Below, in pieces: positions 1-14,200 of a DNA stretch of 64,000 nt (positions within the stretch are counted from its first letter, which is position 1; each line of letters begins with the position of its first letter). The translations under genes and the position numbers were made by a program. The notes beneath the pieces were generated by a model. It searched no databases. It saw only the letters and a list, made by a program, of their open reading frames with translations, and was not told the origin of the DNA. Source of the DNA: Euptelea pleiosperma (lineage: Eukaryota; Streptophyta; Magnoliopsida; Ranunculales; Eupteleaceae); NCBI GenBank assembly GCA_035048495.1, contig CM068552.1:12396501-12460500 (forward strand), given 5' to 3'.

Positions 1-1990
1 CTATAAAAGTATAGTCTATCTCTCGATATCCTACTTTAGAACCACCTTCTAGCTTCACGTAAGCTTAACACCCCTAAAATTTGAAGTAGCTAACATTTTG
101 TTTTCTTCCATTCCATAACTCAATAGGAGTAACAACAAGTTTCTTATGAGGTGCTCAATTCGGTGCATAACATAATCTCTGTAGTGCTTCACTCCATAAG
201 CTCTTTAGCAATTGTGAACTTGTAAGCATGATATTTACCATTTCTACCAAAGTTCGATTATTTCTTTTTGCTACATTTTGTTGAGGAGTTTTGGGAGTTG
301 AACTTCTCTTACTATTCCACATTCTTCACGAAATTTCTCAAGCTTTGAAATAATGTACTCACTTCATTTGTGTGATTAAAAACTCCACTCGGTGTCTCCT
401 AAACAAGTGTTAGAGCGAGTGAGCGTAGCCTTCAATTTAGTGGATTCCCCTCTTTTCCCCAACCCTGCTCTTTCATTTCCGCTTAAGCTTCCCCCCATAT
501 TTGCTCAATGGATACAATCTGCTCATGGTAAGACTTCATATGGGTTCAATGTACTTTTATCTTCAACAAATGGACTAGCATTCAATGGGGGTCGAAGCAC
601 GTGGTTGCTTGGCTGGTTAAATGTGTGTGCAACAAATGACCCACGAATAGGAAAAATCTTACAACAAAATGAGAGGTAGCTAACCAACTTCTAGGAGAAA
701 CATAATTGTGTTATTCTTAGTCCATTAATTAATAATTATTTCCAATCATTTCGGACCCATTTCGAGTTCTAAAGATCGGGATTTGGAATGATTCTTTCAA
801 GACTTCGAGCTCTAATTTCATAACCCAACGATATAATATAAGCAGAAGCATTTATTTCATTTATATTATTGAGTTTGAACATACCATCGAATATTTATCT
901 TTGCCAACAAAGATACCATTTTTTTTAAGAATAACCTTGTTAGATTCAATGACCATCTTGAATCCATACTTGCTTAGAATAGAACTTGAAACAAAATTCT
1001 TTACAATATCCAACACATAGAAAAACTTCATTTAGCATGATCATCTTCCTCGAAGTGAATCGTAGTTCGACACTCCTTTTACTTATGACCTTTGATGCAG
1101 AGGAGTTTCTCATATACATCAAAATTTCTTCCTCCACTAGTTGATAGGTTTTGAATACATTCCTGTCAATTGTGATGTAACGCGTAGCACCTGTACCCAT
1201 CATCCATTCAGCCTCGTTGCTCACCATGTTCAATTCAGAAATCATCATCATAAATTTATCTTTATTGTCAATATTTTCTTTATGATCCCTACAATACTTG
1301 GCAAAGTGACCATTCTTGCCACAAACGTAACATTCTTTATTATCCTTCTTGGCAGTAAGTTTGTTCTTCTAGTTCTTCTTTTTGTCGAATTTCCTTTTAA
1401 ACTTTCCTTCAACCTCATGGGCCTTGTCTAATCCATCATTGACATCATCTTTATTATCATGGATACGTGACTTCTTCAATTCAAAGATGTGGCATCAACT
1501 GCTCAAGGATGAGGTTTTCTTTCTTGTACTTCATCTTGTTCTTGTATTCTTTCCACGAAGGAGGGAGCTTTGATATGATGACTCCAATATAAAAAGTTCC
1601 ATATTGGTGCAAAATATTTCATCAACAATCAATTGAAATCTTGAACTTGACTCGGGATTGGTTTGTCATCAACCATCTTGAAATTAAAATAGTTGTTTAT
1701 AAGAAACATATTAATTCCCGCTTCTTCAACTGTGTAGATGCTAGAGAGCATTTTCCAAAAGTTCTTTGGTCACTTTGGTCTTCTTAGAACTTTGGAAGTC
1801 TCTAAGCTGTCTTTTGTTGGGAGAACTACTGGAATGACTCTTGTTACTTTCTTTACTTCTTCGAGTGTTGATCCATTTGAGCTCTTTGGTGGCATTATAT
1901 AGATCATCTATAGGCGATGGGCAGCTTATGAAAGACATTTTCTTTTAAATGGACCTTTAGGTCAGTGTATGACTATTAATTGCATTCACT
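1..1990 (-). mobile_element. Decayed Ty1/copia retrotransposon (gag, protease, integrase remnants)
   Basis: Read on the minus strand, about 1940 down to 820 resembles a copia polyprotein: a gag-like stretch, a CCHC zinc knuckle near 1340-1290 (CYVCGKNGHFAKYC type), then a protease/GAG-pre-integrase part at 1251-946 with a WMMGTGATRYIT motif, where the usual form is DTGA. Positions 1-360 in the same orientation read as the integrase core (TPQQN followed by NRTLVEM and an ELWNGRK-like stretch). Frameshifts and stops break every domain, so the element is dead. The segment between the two parts is replaced by unrelated DNA containing a psaB fragment. No LTR was identified inside the window; the element probably continues left of position 1. 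Assignment rests on the motif order of the copia family. Confidence 0.8.
494..640 (+). pseudogene. psaB: Plastid psaB fragment in nuclear DNA (NUPT)
   Basis: The plus-strand frame reads [17 protein letters not shown], then VLLSST and GRSTWL.GWLN. This matches the conserved psaB segment (photosystem I P700 apoprotein A2), with a few substitutions such as FNV for FDV and FNGGRSTW for FNAGRSIW. Only about 49 of the roughly 734 residues remain and no psaB-like sequence is seen on either side, so it is a non-functional nuclear copy of plastid DNA. It lies inside the interrupted copia element on the opposite strand. An organelle contig is unlikely because the flanks are retrotransposon and MITE DNA. 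Confidence 0.85.
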
Positions 1991-1999
1991 TCTTTATAT

Positions 2000-2915
2000 A
2001 ACTCCCACACAAGAAAAATATAACAATCACGTGGAAGATGATGAAAGTCTTTCTTGGTTGTGAAAATTCTTCTCAGATTCAATTAAATCTAATCAATTTA
2101 ATAAATTATTTTGAAACACCAAATTCAACATTCAGCAAGATAGTTTATTAGAGTATCCGCATTGACCCACCATTTACACATGGCTCTTTTCTGACTGGGA
2201 TGTCTACATTGTTCTCTGCAGCTTAAACACTATAAGATTTGTTACCTTTGCATTTTGCATTGATCTTGCTCCTTTTTTAACTCTTTCATTTTACAAAAGA
2301 ATGCAGTTTTGAGTGCATGGTGCATATTCTTATCTGAAAGAGATGAGGTAATTGTAATCATATCTGATTTCACCGGGTTTAGATTTCGGAATCATGATCT
2401 GATAGGTTTTTGGATCAGTTCTGGATCAACCCTTATCCGATCTCCAGCCCATTTTCTCAACAAGTGGATGACGTGGTGAAAGTGAAACATGTAAAACCCT
2501 TTGGAGACTGCCACCTCAGCTGCCACGTGAATGAAAACCAGTCGCCAGGCCACCAATTGGATTTACCCAGGCCTAAAATCAAACCAATCGTTGGATTGGA
2601 GTTTATTGATTATACCTTCGCAAATAGCAAATGGAATTGGATGATCAAGAATATCATCATTTGCTCACTATGTCATCCAATCCAAGGTGGCTGTCCATGG
2701 CTGAGCAAGTCCTCACACAATAGTTGCGCCCCTTCCCAAGTGACCATCAAAAACGGATAGCAATTGATAAAAACAGCTTATCAATTGATTTTTGCCATTA
2801 AAGATATCCGAGGTGGGGGTGGGACCCACTAAACGATGAACCGCATCCAGTATACAGGTAAACGAAAACTAAACACTCAGAGATCAGGCATTGATAATAA
2901 CCATAAATAACTTAA
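2000..2915. other. Non-coding stretch, no recognised gene
   Basis: Between the copia remnant and the presumed AHL 3' end I see no conserved domain. One 116-codon ORF at 2410-2760 has no family resemblance. A CACGTG-containing stretch occurs near 2522-2530. The far end (about 2930-3204) probably includes the AHL 3'UTR. Confidence 0.4.
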
Positions 2916-3204
2916 TCACCACCCTTCGATTCTAAAAGCAACTGAAAAACCTAAAAACTGCATTTCTAAATTAGACAACTCACACAGCCTGAAGGGGAAG
3001 GAAAGAAGTCGCCATCTGGCATGTACTTTTTGGTGAGCATCGTCGAGTTGGAAAGAAACCCGTGGTCCGTCCTCGGCGCACCTAAGCTTGCACAAAGTTG
3101 AACACAAAAGGCTTAAATTACAAATGGGTCTCTTAGACTTGGGGAATAGCAAAGAAACCATGCCTACTACACAAGTTGGAGGGAGAGCTCAAAGAGCTCC
3201 ATGT

Positions 3205-6200
3205 CTATTTCCACGGCATGCTTGCCATGCCTTGTGAGTTGTTGTTATTGCAGGCTCCAGTACTCTGGTTGAGCGGGCTGCCAGGCCCACCGGATGACTC
3301 ACTCAGGGTCCCCCGAGACGGTGGGCTTCCCGTCCCTGCTGCCCCACTACCTGGGGCTCTTGATGGTGCAGAGGAAGGTTCCGATTGGTTCATCGATTTT
3401 GACTCTTTACGCCCATCCGCAATAAAACTACCCACGACCACCTGAAATGGAGCAGAAGGTTAATCGTTTCTGGTGCCGTTAGAGAAAAAAAAACACAGAA
3501 TACTGAAATAGGATCAATTTCTGAAATGAAAGTGTTTTGATACTGGGGCAGCAAATCTGTCACCAGCAATTAATGGAAGTGCATCGATTGAGATATCACA
3601 GATTTTGATCACAGATGCAAAGATCACAGGCTTATCAAAAAAAAAAAAAAAAAGATGCAAATATCACAGATTTTGTATACATCAAACAATACTTAAAAGA
3701 AGAATTCTACAACATCTGCCAGGCACACTGAAAGGATGCAGCATAGTGATACACATGGCATGTGCAGCAAATGGGTCAGTCTTCTAGGCCAATAGTGCTA
3801 CCAAATCAGGTCAGCAAATACGGCAAATGACACAAACGATTCAGTTGATCGGATGACTCCAACCAGGTTTATTTGTTGGTGTAGGAGATTTGTAAGTGGG
3901 ACCCATGTGATCCAAACCAATGCACGTGTGCCATGTGTGTACACTATCACGCAATGTTTATAAACGTGGAGGCATGGTGCTTCAATGGCTTAAAGCACGA
4001 GGCATATGACTTACGAGCATGCTTTTTTTTTATGGGTAAAAGATATATATTACGATGAGCATGCTTGTTTAAATGAATAAAAGAATTAGAAAATAAATAA
4101 TAAGATAAATTTAAAAAATATATAAATTTAGGTAAGTTGAGGAAAAATAACAGATTTTTCCCTTTTATTTATTTGAAAATAACTTACTATTATTTATTTA
4201 TGATTTAGGAAGAACGGAAACCCAAAAAAATATGAAATAATTTGAATATTTAAGGTAAAACAAACTAAATTGTCCCCATCAGCATGTGCATTGTAGGCGC
4301 AAGCCTTTCAAACACAGTTAAAAAAAGGTGTGAGGCTTAAACCTTTTTTAAAAACCTCAGCGGACGAGTCTCACAAGCTTTTATGCTTTTTTAACAAGCC
4401 TCAAGGTGTTTCTCTCCCCAACACTTAATCACAGCTGGCAGGTGATCCTTGGTCTACTAAAGATATATAAATGATAATAGAAGTGAAAAAAATTCTGTGA
4501 GAACATAATATAAAAGAAGAAAATTGTGTGTTCAACTACTGGATTAGTTGGACAGTTCAACTCAGACGCAATAGTGATAAAACTCGTATGTACATCAGAA
4601 AAATAGAATAAAAATAAAATAACACGCAATGCCTTCCTTTTACTAGACAAATAACCAATCAAATGACATGGATGGTAAAGTTCAGGATGTACTGTCTCAG
4701 GTTGAATATTTTGCGCAAAATCACGGCATTTCAGAAACATTTTTATCTCTTTGCAACAAGTTTGTTACTAATAGCTTGAGTAAAAGGTCTAAGATATCCG
4801 CAACCATGGGGTTTACTTGAAAAATAAAAGGTCTTACGGAAAGGCATATTAATTGAGCAGATAAAAGTCTTCTGCAATTAGGTGCAGTTTGATAGTCTTC
4901 CAGCTACAAACAAGAAGTTAGCATGTATGGTGCTTAAATGAAAAGCAGGGAAAAAAAGTATACTTTAGCTATAGAAAATGAAACAAACCTGAACAGGGGA
5001 TGCCGCTGTTAGAAGCCCAGCCACACCACCGCCTAAAACACGACCATCTGGGCCAGCTAGAGACACACTCAACCCACCTGTTCTGCTGCGCTGACCACCA
5101 CTCTCCGAGAGCAGAAATGAACCAGAAAGTGACAGGATTTCAAATCGACCCTGAGAAAGATATACATGAGAACTTCACATTGGTATGCCCTTTTCTGTCT
5201 GTAAAGAAAACACACACACACAAGCAGAAATTTCTGCAAGAGTAATAATGACCAGTTGTCACCTGCCTGAATCAAGTATTTCAATTTCAATTTAGACATA
5301 GGTTTCGGCCCAGGTCAAAACCGAAATAAATAACAAATTTTTGGTGAAATCATGGAAAAATTATAAATGGTGAAATTAATATCCCTTATTAACAGATACA
5401 AAATCATATCTCTTTCTCCCTCTATAATCCCCCATAAGATAACGAAAATCTTAATTTATGCCTTTATAATGGAAAGAGGGTCTTAATTATCTCCTTTTTT
5501 TTATTGCGATTTAGGAGCGCACCAAGATTTTGGGGTTCATTATGTTTACATTTTGGTCTAGCTCAAAACAGAAATTTTGGGAGTTCCGATGAAATTTAGA
5601 ACCTTGGCCTTAATTGATATTTGATGTACACAGCTATATATGTTATTCTTGTTTAAGCCTTTATGATTGATAGGCCAAGCCATGTGCATATTTCTCTTTT
5701 CCTAATGAGTGAAAGTGTAGTTGTCTCTAAACATACATCACCAAGCAATTAAAATAGAACAATGATGAAAACCGAAGGTAATCTTATTTTGACAAGAACA
5801 TACTAGGAGTTTATTGATGAATCTAACACCATCCACTGGTATTCATGTTATATCATTTATTTTATTCTATATATCATCATCATACGCTAACTGATGATTC
5901 ACAGTTTTAAACAAGTTCCTTGAGAAAAAACATTAGATTCTGAAGAATTTAGCAAATGTAAATTGAAAGGTTTTAACATCAAAATGTAGATTTCAGGAAT
6001 TTGTTAACAATACACGTTCAACTATTGTTAACAAATTTAAACGCCACCCATACTGGTTTAAAGTTTCAGTATTGGTCGGCTTTTCGATAAGTTAACAGAA
6101 CGAGACGTGTCGTGCGATAAGGTACAAGACATCAGAAAAAATCACGATAGACAAAGATACAGAGATACATTGCACTAAACTACGTTAATGCTTGAATAAG

Positions 6201-9200
6201 CTAAAAAATGATAATAGTGAAATAATACACATATTACTATAAAAATTACTTTTTTTTTTTGATAAGTACTATAAAAATTACTTTAATTAGCTAAATTTCT
6301 GATTTTCTGATACATATCGTCATACCCCTTGGTATGATACTGGTAACAAGATGGAACGAGGTGTCTCTTATGAGACAATGCGATACCTTAAACCGTGTGT
6401 ATTCATTTTTCTTTTTCCAAGATTTTGGATATTCTATATCACATCGTTATAAGTCTATTATTATTTGCGACTACTATTATTTGCGAGGTAACACAGCATA
6501 GTGGCATCTAGAAATCACTTGTCCACATAGCCACACCACATATTCATGATTCCATACATATACCAACACACGTCTTTTTATGCTTTCATTTTTGGCTTTG
6601 GGGGAGGTAAGCTAGGGTTTGGCAGGCACTCTACCAAACACTAAAGAAAAAATTATATTACAAGTATGGCAAAAGCCCAGAATTATAGAAGTGATAACAA
6701 TCTAGCAGGGTTTTTCTCCCCTTTGTGCAAATCATAGGACGACTTTTATTAGGATTTAGGGTAGCGAACAATTTAAGGTTTGGTGTTTAAAAAGTGGGAT
6801 ATGGTTTAGAAGACCTGTAAAAAGATAGATTCACGACTCAAATAAGGTGCACCTTCCATTATAGGCAGCAGATTTTATGGACGAAATAGATAATAGTGCT
6901 AGCATTCGAAGAAAAATAAGAGAAATTGATAAGAGAGAAAAGGAAAGGGATATGATTAGAATTTAGGAGTCTCACCTAACCTAGCATGATCTTCGGTGGT
7001 TGGAGTAACACCAACAATTAAAGCTCCAAAGGATGGAAATCAGCCCAGCATGCAACAAGTCAAACTTCGCACATGGCAGCCATCTCAGCAACCAAACATA
7101 AACAAAAACTCTTCATTCACTCTCTATGGTATTTATGGATGGCTAGACAGTAGCCTTAGCAGACTTCAAATTGTATTTAGCTTACCAAAAACTAAAAATA
7201 GACTTCTAGAGTATTGACTTATTCGATTTACCTAATTCTAATTACATTCTTTTCTAAATAATAAACCTACTACAAAGCAACTAATGAAAAATAGAAACAT
7301 CCCTAATTCTATACTTGACTCAGATTAAAAAGTAAACAAGACTCAAAATCAAATACAAGGACTCACGCTTATTGAAATAAGCCTAACTTAAACTTGCTAG
7401 AAATTATTCCAAATATAAGAATCCAGTTACGAGCTCATACCCTGCCTGTAATTTGGCCATAACTTAATCAAATCATTTCGGATCCGCTAGTCCTGGTTTC
7501 GTTGGAAAACTAATTGAATAAGATTTCTCTTAAGTACCAAAATTAAGGTGTCCGGATATTTTTGGCACATAAAAATACAGCCTCAAATGAAGTGATATGC
7601 CAAATTTGGCCCCATCGAATTTGTCTTATAATAATTGCTAGAAATTGTCATATGATGCTCCTGAATCAAGATCTCCCACAAACAGAGGATACAGAACACA
7701 GTCAACATCAGAAGTTCTAAAGGAAGCCATGAAATCAGCACTGTTTATGATGCAGTCAATTTGATGAGCTCTAGCAATGGTAAGACCACATTTAATAGCC
7801 TTAGTTCCACAAGGTATATAGGCCCTCACCAAGCTTATTCTAATGAAAGAAAACTTACAAAACCCAAATAATCACCAACACCAAACTTAGATGTGTGTCA
7901 GGGAGTATATTTAGACACAACTTCTAGTTGTAGTTGAAGATAAAGAGAATTATGTTTTTCAGATGAAGATCATTTACTCCTTGATAAACAAAAGCTTTTG
8001 AATCACATGGAAAGGGCTGATATAAAAGCAATTAATTATCTCACAAACCTCATAAGTTACAGTTCCACCGGATGTTGCCGCTTGACGTAGTGTTACATTA
8101 GATATAGCACCATTTGCTGAAAGAATGCAAACAGCCCGTGGACCATGCTGAGAAAATGACATTATTTTTGATGATACATCCTGAAAACCAGAAAAATAAA
8201 ATATATTTTAGTGACTTGTATGTTCACATATCGACCATAAAAATTCAAGGGGAAAATTAGGACATCTATAGAAACAAATTAGCATGAAAAACACAACCAA
8301 TCTATCCTATAGGCATATCTTTCCAATATGAATGAGGACCAAAATACTGTCAGCTACAGGAAGAAGCACCCAAGATATAATTAACCAGATTCTTCTGCTA
8401 ATACGAAAAGGTGTTAGATTCAATGAATCAGTGTTTTCACACGATATCATCTGCTACTATCCGAGTTTGATTCTTCATGGTTGATACATGCACACATTAG
8501 CAAGTTGTGTCTGACTAACCTGGCTCACGCAATTAATAGTTTGCTTGCATTTCATACCAAATAGAATGAAAATTTTATTGAAGAAAATAAACATATACAG
8601 AAGATTTAACACATGCTTCATTCTAGGATGTTTAGTGGTAGTCTCACTAGGACAGGTTAGGATTCAAAGGAATGAAAAGTATTGCCAACTAGTATAAGTT
8701 TCTCAGTTATAAATTTTTAGTGTTTAGTCATTATTGTGTGATATTGCACAGATTAGTCACAATTGTCATTGGATATATCATAGATACATAATAGAATGGG
8801 GCGGAACAGGACTCTAGTCGTCATCATCACCGTCACACTTTGATGGTGATGATGAGGGGTAAAAGTCACTACATTGATGGTGTGTTTGCAGCAGGAATAC
8901 AATGCCCTCATCAAGGATAAGTTAAGCACATGTACATTTTCCGAATGTATAACCTGAAAAACAGTGGATGAGGAAAGGTGTCTATAAATTGGGGGAATAG
9001 GCATTGATGTCCTGGAAAGGAGAGTCCAAAAGAAAAACTCAATCCCCCCTAACCAAAGATGTGGAGGTGCCATTCAAGGCAATTCTTTCCATGTCCTTGA
9101 AGCCAAACAAGCCCTAAATTTGCAACCTGACACCAAAACTTACTGAGAGCACATACCGAGAGCTATGTACTAGAAATATAAAAGTATCCTACTTAAACTA

Positions 9201-9670
9201 AAAAGAGTCCATTTTTTTGTTTGGTAAGTAAAATAAAAGAGTCCAGAGTTACAGAGCAAAGATACAAATGCAACTAATTCGGTCCCAGAAATCAGATACT
9301 ATACATATACATATAGGGCTGTGATAAAGTTACTAATGCTTTTTGACTTATAAAATGACATGCAATCGTGGGGACCACATGCAGATGAGTTAAGGGCAGA
9401 TTTTTGGTGAAGATGATCTCCTTACCAAAAATCAGCAATTTCTAAAACTTCTGACCCTATCAAATATGGACCTAAATTTAAAAGTGAAAATGGACAGTCC
9501 AAAATTTTTCAATGTGCAATCCAATTTTCATCAGGCTACAAATGTTGGAATGGGCTGATATTTTGTGAGAAAAATATCATCACCAAAAATCATCCCTTAA
9601 CTCATCTGCATGTAGGCCCCACATCCATGAGTATTTTAAGAGTCTCAAAAACATGAGTCAACGTATCCCA

Positions 9671-9714
<44 letters not shown>

Positions 9715-11255
9715 AGTTATTTAAATTTTTCAGTTTTTCATACTTTTTGCACATTTTTAGAAATTTCTAGGTTCCAAAAAGGAAATAAAAATCCATTGTG
9801 TATTAATATCCATAGTCACGAAGTCGGGATTCGGCAATAAATCGGCAAGGGGTCAAGTCGGGAAAATTCGGATAAATTCGGTAAAAATCGGCTGAAATCG
9901 GCAAAAATAAACAAGTATATTATGTCATTTTTCAAGTTAGAAAGGTTGTTTTTAACAAAACACATTTATATGATGAAAAACACATCTATAATTCCATAAT
10001 AATAAGTCATAAGTCATAAGCATCATATATCATTCATAATTCCAAAAATCAGAATCAAAAGGGGCAAAAAATGGATCTCAGTCGATTAATCGGCAAAATT
10101 CGGCAAAATCGCTGATTAATCGCCTAGTTTTTTGATTAATCGGAGATTTTACCGTTTTTGCCGATTATTCGGCGATTGATTAGTGAATTCAAAAAATCGG
10201 AGATTTTTGTGACTAGTATAATTTAATATCCTTGGGAGCAGGCCTTTCCTATTAAATTACACATGTTATTAATTAATAAATTATACAAGTACTGAATTAG
10301 AAAGTATTGACTAATAGAAGATATTAATAAGGCCAACAATGCAGTAAAAGTACATCACTTAATCTACGTAATTATCCAGGGGAGCACTAAGTGGCATATG
10401 TTGCAACACATGAGGTGTCTGACATGGTGCCTTCGAGAAGCCTTAAATGCGGACACAGCCGTACACATGCATTGTAATTGAATAAAAGTTATAAACAATA
10501 AAGATGTACATGAAAAGTAAAAGAAAACATTTCCATACACCATAGAGCTATCCAATAATTTAAGTAGATTTATAACATCAAAAAACTACACTTGTGTTTA
10601 AAAACTAAATAAAATAGTGTATCAAGGATGGAACACACCACCCCTTTTTTAGAAATTACTTTTACAGAAATTACTCAAATAAAGGGTGACATTGCCTTAC
10701 GTGCTAGGATGTGTGTCAAGATGTGTCATTGTCAATGACTCAATGCAAAAAACCCTAAAAGTGCCATGTCATTGTTAATTTGTTACATGGTCAAAAAGTA
10801 GTCAACTCTGAGGACATTGAAGACGATAATGAAGAGCTTCCCAAAGTAAAGCGAAGTGAAGGAACTGCTATGTTAAATCTCTGTGAAGGCTTCTTTATGC
10901 AGCAACCAAAAGACCAAAAAGAGAATATTAAGAAAAATCAGAAATTGATATTTTTTTTTTTTATTATATGTTGGGAACCAAAGGATCCTGGTAATAAAGC
11001 ATTTTAGAAAAGTACTTTACAATTGAAGTCAGGTCTAGATATAAGAGAGTAAAAACTATTAATTCACTGACCCAAATAGCTTTTGAGAAACGATTTTTTA
11101 GATAATAAGATACTCAAGTTATTAGTTTATCACGTCAGCCTCAACATCAGAAGCAGAATGTTTCGAATATTAAACAGGTATTAGCACACACAAGATTAAT
11201 GTACACAGCTTATCCTGTCTGTGTGGATATCAGTCTCAAATGTTGGTTGTTGGAA

Positions 11256-11295
<40 letters not shown>

Positions 11296-14200
11296 TTAGG
11301 ATAGCTTGACTTGTGCCTTTGTGACTCATAAAATGACACACAGTCGTGGGGCCCACATGGAGATGAGTTTAAGAGCTGATTTTTGGTGATGATGTTCTTC
11401 TAACATGGATATCAACCTCACAAAAAATTAGCTCATTCTGACATTTCTAGCCTTATCACAAGTGGATTACAGGTTGAAATATTCTGAGCCATCCATTTTT
11501 ACCATTAACTTTAACTCCACATTTGATGGGGCTAGAAGTCAGAAAGTGTTATTTTTAGTGAGAATGATCTCCTCATCCTCACCACAAATCTGCCCTTAAC
11601 TCATCTACATGTGGGTGGGTCGTTTTATAAGTCAAAAAGCATAAGTATCTTTATCCCAGCCCATATATGTATACTCCTTGGATATAAAGACAAATCCATT
11701 TACAATATGTTCTGGCAGAATGATTCTCCTCAGCCGGATTGGAGCGTCCACGGAGATATGCAAATCCCGTCGACCAAATTCAAGATAAGATCATATGAAC
11801 AAGAACCTTAATGTTGTGTCCATACTCTTAGAAGTGCCAATAAGGATGCTGAATTGTTGGCAAAAGAAGGTATAAACGGGCAATCTTTGTACATCGGAAA
11901 CGGTGGAGAATTACCCCTTTGCCTTCATCTAATATTATTATCTCGTTAGTTATCAAAATGAAAAAGATCTTCAGCACGTGTCACCTATTAATATGATTAC
12001 TTTATTTTGACATATTTTCCAAAATTGTTCAAGAATTCCTCCCTCATAATTTGATATATTTTCCATACAGAGCCTAAGTCAGTAAGTCTTATTGTATAAG
12101 AAAGTTATGGAAAATTGTCTGATGTGGCATATATATATATTTCCTTAGACGCACAATACACTTAATAAACTGACTAATGCAAGGAAAATTGATGAAGAGA
12201 AATAGGTATTAGTACCATATCAGAGTGGAGATGTATATGCCTCTGTAGTTTCTTTACAAGTGCAACTACAATCAGACAATTTTATTTGAACGATACACAT
12301 TTTGAAATGCCTAAACCTATAACTGACTACAGTTTTATAACCGGACCTCTGATTTTGACCCCGTCTCTTCCAACACATTAGAAGTGTTCGAAGAGGTCTT
12401 GGGAGATTCAGACCTCGTTTGCCCGATATGAACTTAATATTTGCCACATCATAAAAACGGGTAAACTAATTGATGAGGATTTTTTTCTTTTTGACAAGTA
12501 CAAGTAAAATTAACTGATGCCTCTCAAAATGTGTATTGTTTAAAAAAAATTGTCTGATTGTAGTTGCACTTGTCAAGAAACAACAGAAGCACACACATCT
12601 CCACTCTGATATGGTACTAAATACTATTAACTATTTCTCTTCGTCAATTATTCCTTGCATTCCTTCCTGATCATGAGGCAAAGCTCATGTTAGAACGAAG
12701 TGAACTAATACAAATCTCAAAAGCTGGCTCATCATATTCAAACCCCTGCAAGGGGTTACGTATAAGCAACCAAATAGTATTTCACCAATTTTTAATTCTT
12801 GTGTGTGTATGTGTGTGTGTGTGTGTATGTGTGAGACAAGGTCCAGAATTGAATAAATAATTAACTATTACATTAAAACTTAAATCCACATGGAGAAACA
12901 AATATCTCACAAATCATTTGACGAGTACTGCCATTTACACCACAGAACAAGCATGTTAAACCGATATGGAAATGATAAATTGATATAAAAATGTCCAACC
13001 AGAGCCCATAGCTCAATTGGTTGACTTACTGCACCACAATCATAAGGTCGTAGCTTCAAACCCAACATACCACAACAAGAAAGCCGCCAAGCAGATCCAA
13101 TTAAATTTGACCCTTTACATAAATATCATGGACACATAAATACCATAACCCCAGTTACTGGGATCCTTACCAAAATGTATATTTACAACAGAGGAATAAC
13201 CTCATTAAGGACTTATAATAAAAATCACGCTCAAGTTGCAAGAAAGTCACTTTTTTACAGTAACCAATCAATGTAAACATTTAGGAAGGATGGCAAAAGA
13301 AAAAGGGACAAGGCACACCTCTCCAGCTTTAACTGTGATAACATGTGGTGTAAATCCAATCCCCGCCGATCCTGCAAGCCAATCCCTTAATAAGAAATTT
13401 AATTTTTTTTATAGAGAGAGAGAGAGAGGAAACTAAAAGACAAGACAGAGCAGCTGCAAGCCTGCAACATAAAGGTAAAAAGTCCAAAAGAGAAACTAAA
13501 AGGAAAGAAACCCACTTCCACACATACTTACATACATAAAACAATGCCAGAATAGAATCTGTATTTTGTAGACTCCCTATGATTTTTCCTAAATTAAACA
13601 AATGCAATATGTGTATTTTTATATATAAACAAGAAATTCAAAATAATAAATACTTAGGCCTCGCTTTTGGAAATGTATAATACCCCACCAAATTGTATAC
13701 AATTAAACTTAAGATCATTTTCTTTCCTTCATTACCGAAGTGAATCTTTTACAGGTAAAAACCCATCTACAAATGATCAGTAAATTAAATGTTAAATTAT
13801 TATAAAAAAATTTCTCAATTTGTAATAACTAAAATAAAAATAAAATAATCAGTCATTTCTATTTTACATATTATTTATCAATATCTCCGACTGCAAAAAC
13901 GAAAACAGGATCAATTAACTAAATTCCATGCCATGCTTTCTTTATATTAGAATAAAAACACATTAATAACAAATTTCTTCCACAAAAAAAAACCCACAAT
14001 TAAGCAAGTTTATTTTCCCATTAATGAGCAGCCATCACTGATTTTACATAAACCTAACAGTACAAGAATTCAATAACCCAGCAGTGCCAATAACAATCAT
14101 AATGAACAAGGGCATATGAGTAATTTCCATAATCATTACTGGGTCATATCTAACAGATCCCAAGTTCTAGCCAGCCCAAATTGCCTTCTTAAACCCTTTT

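Noticed and set aside
2410..2760. 116-codon plus-strand ORF
   Set aside because: No domain, no splice context and no conserved motif; kept only as unassigned DNA.
13001..13075. Functional tRNA gene
   Set aside because: A and B boxes are present, but acceptor and anticodon stems do not pair convincingly; a SINE or tRNA relic fits better.
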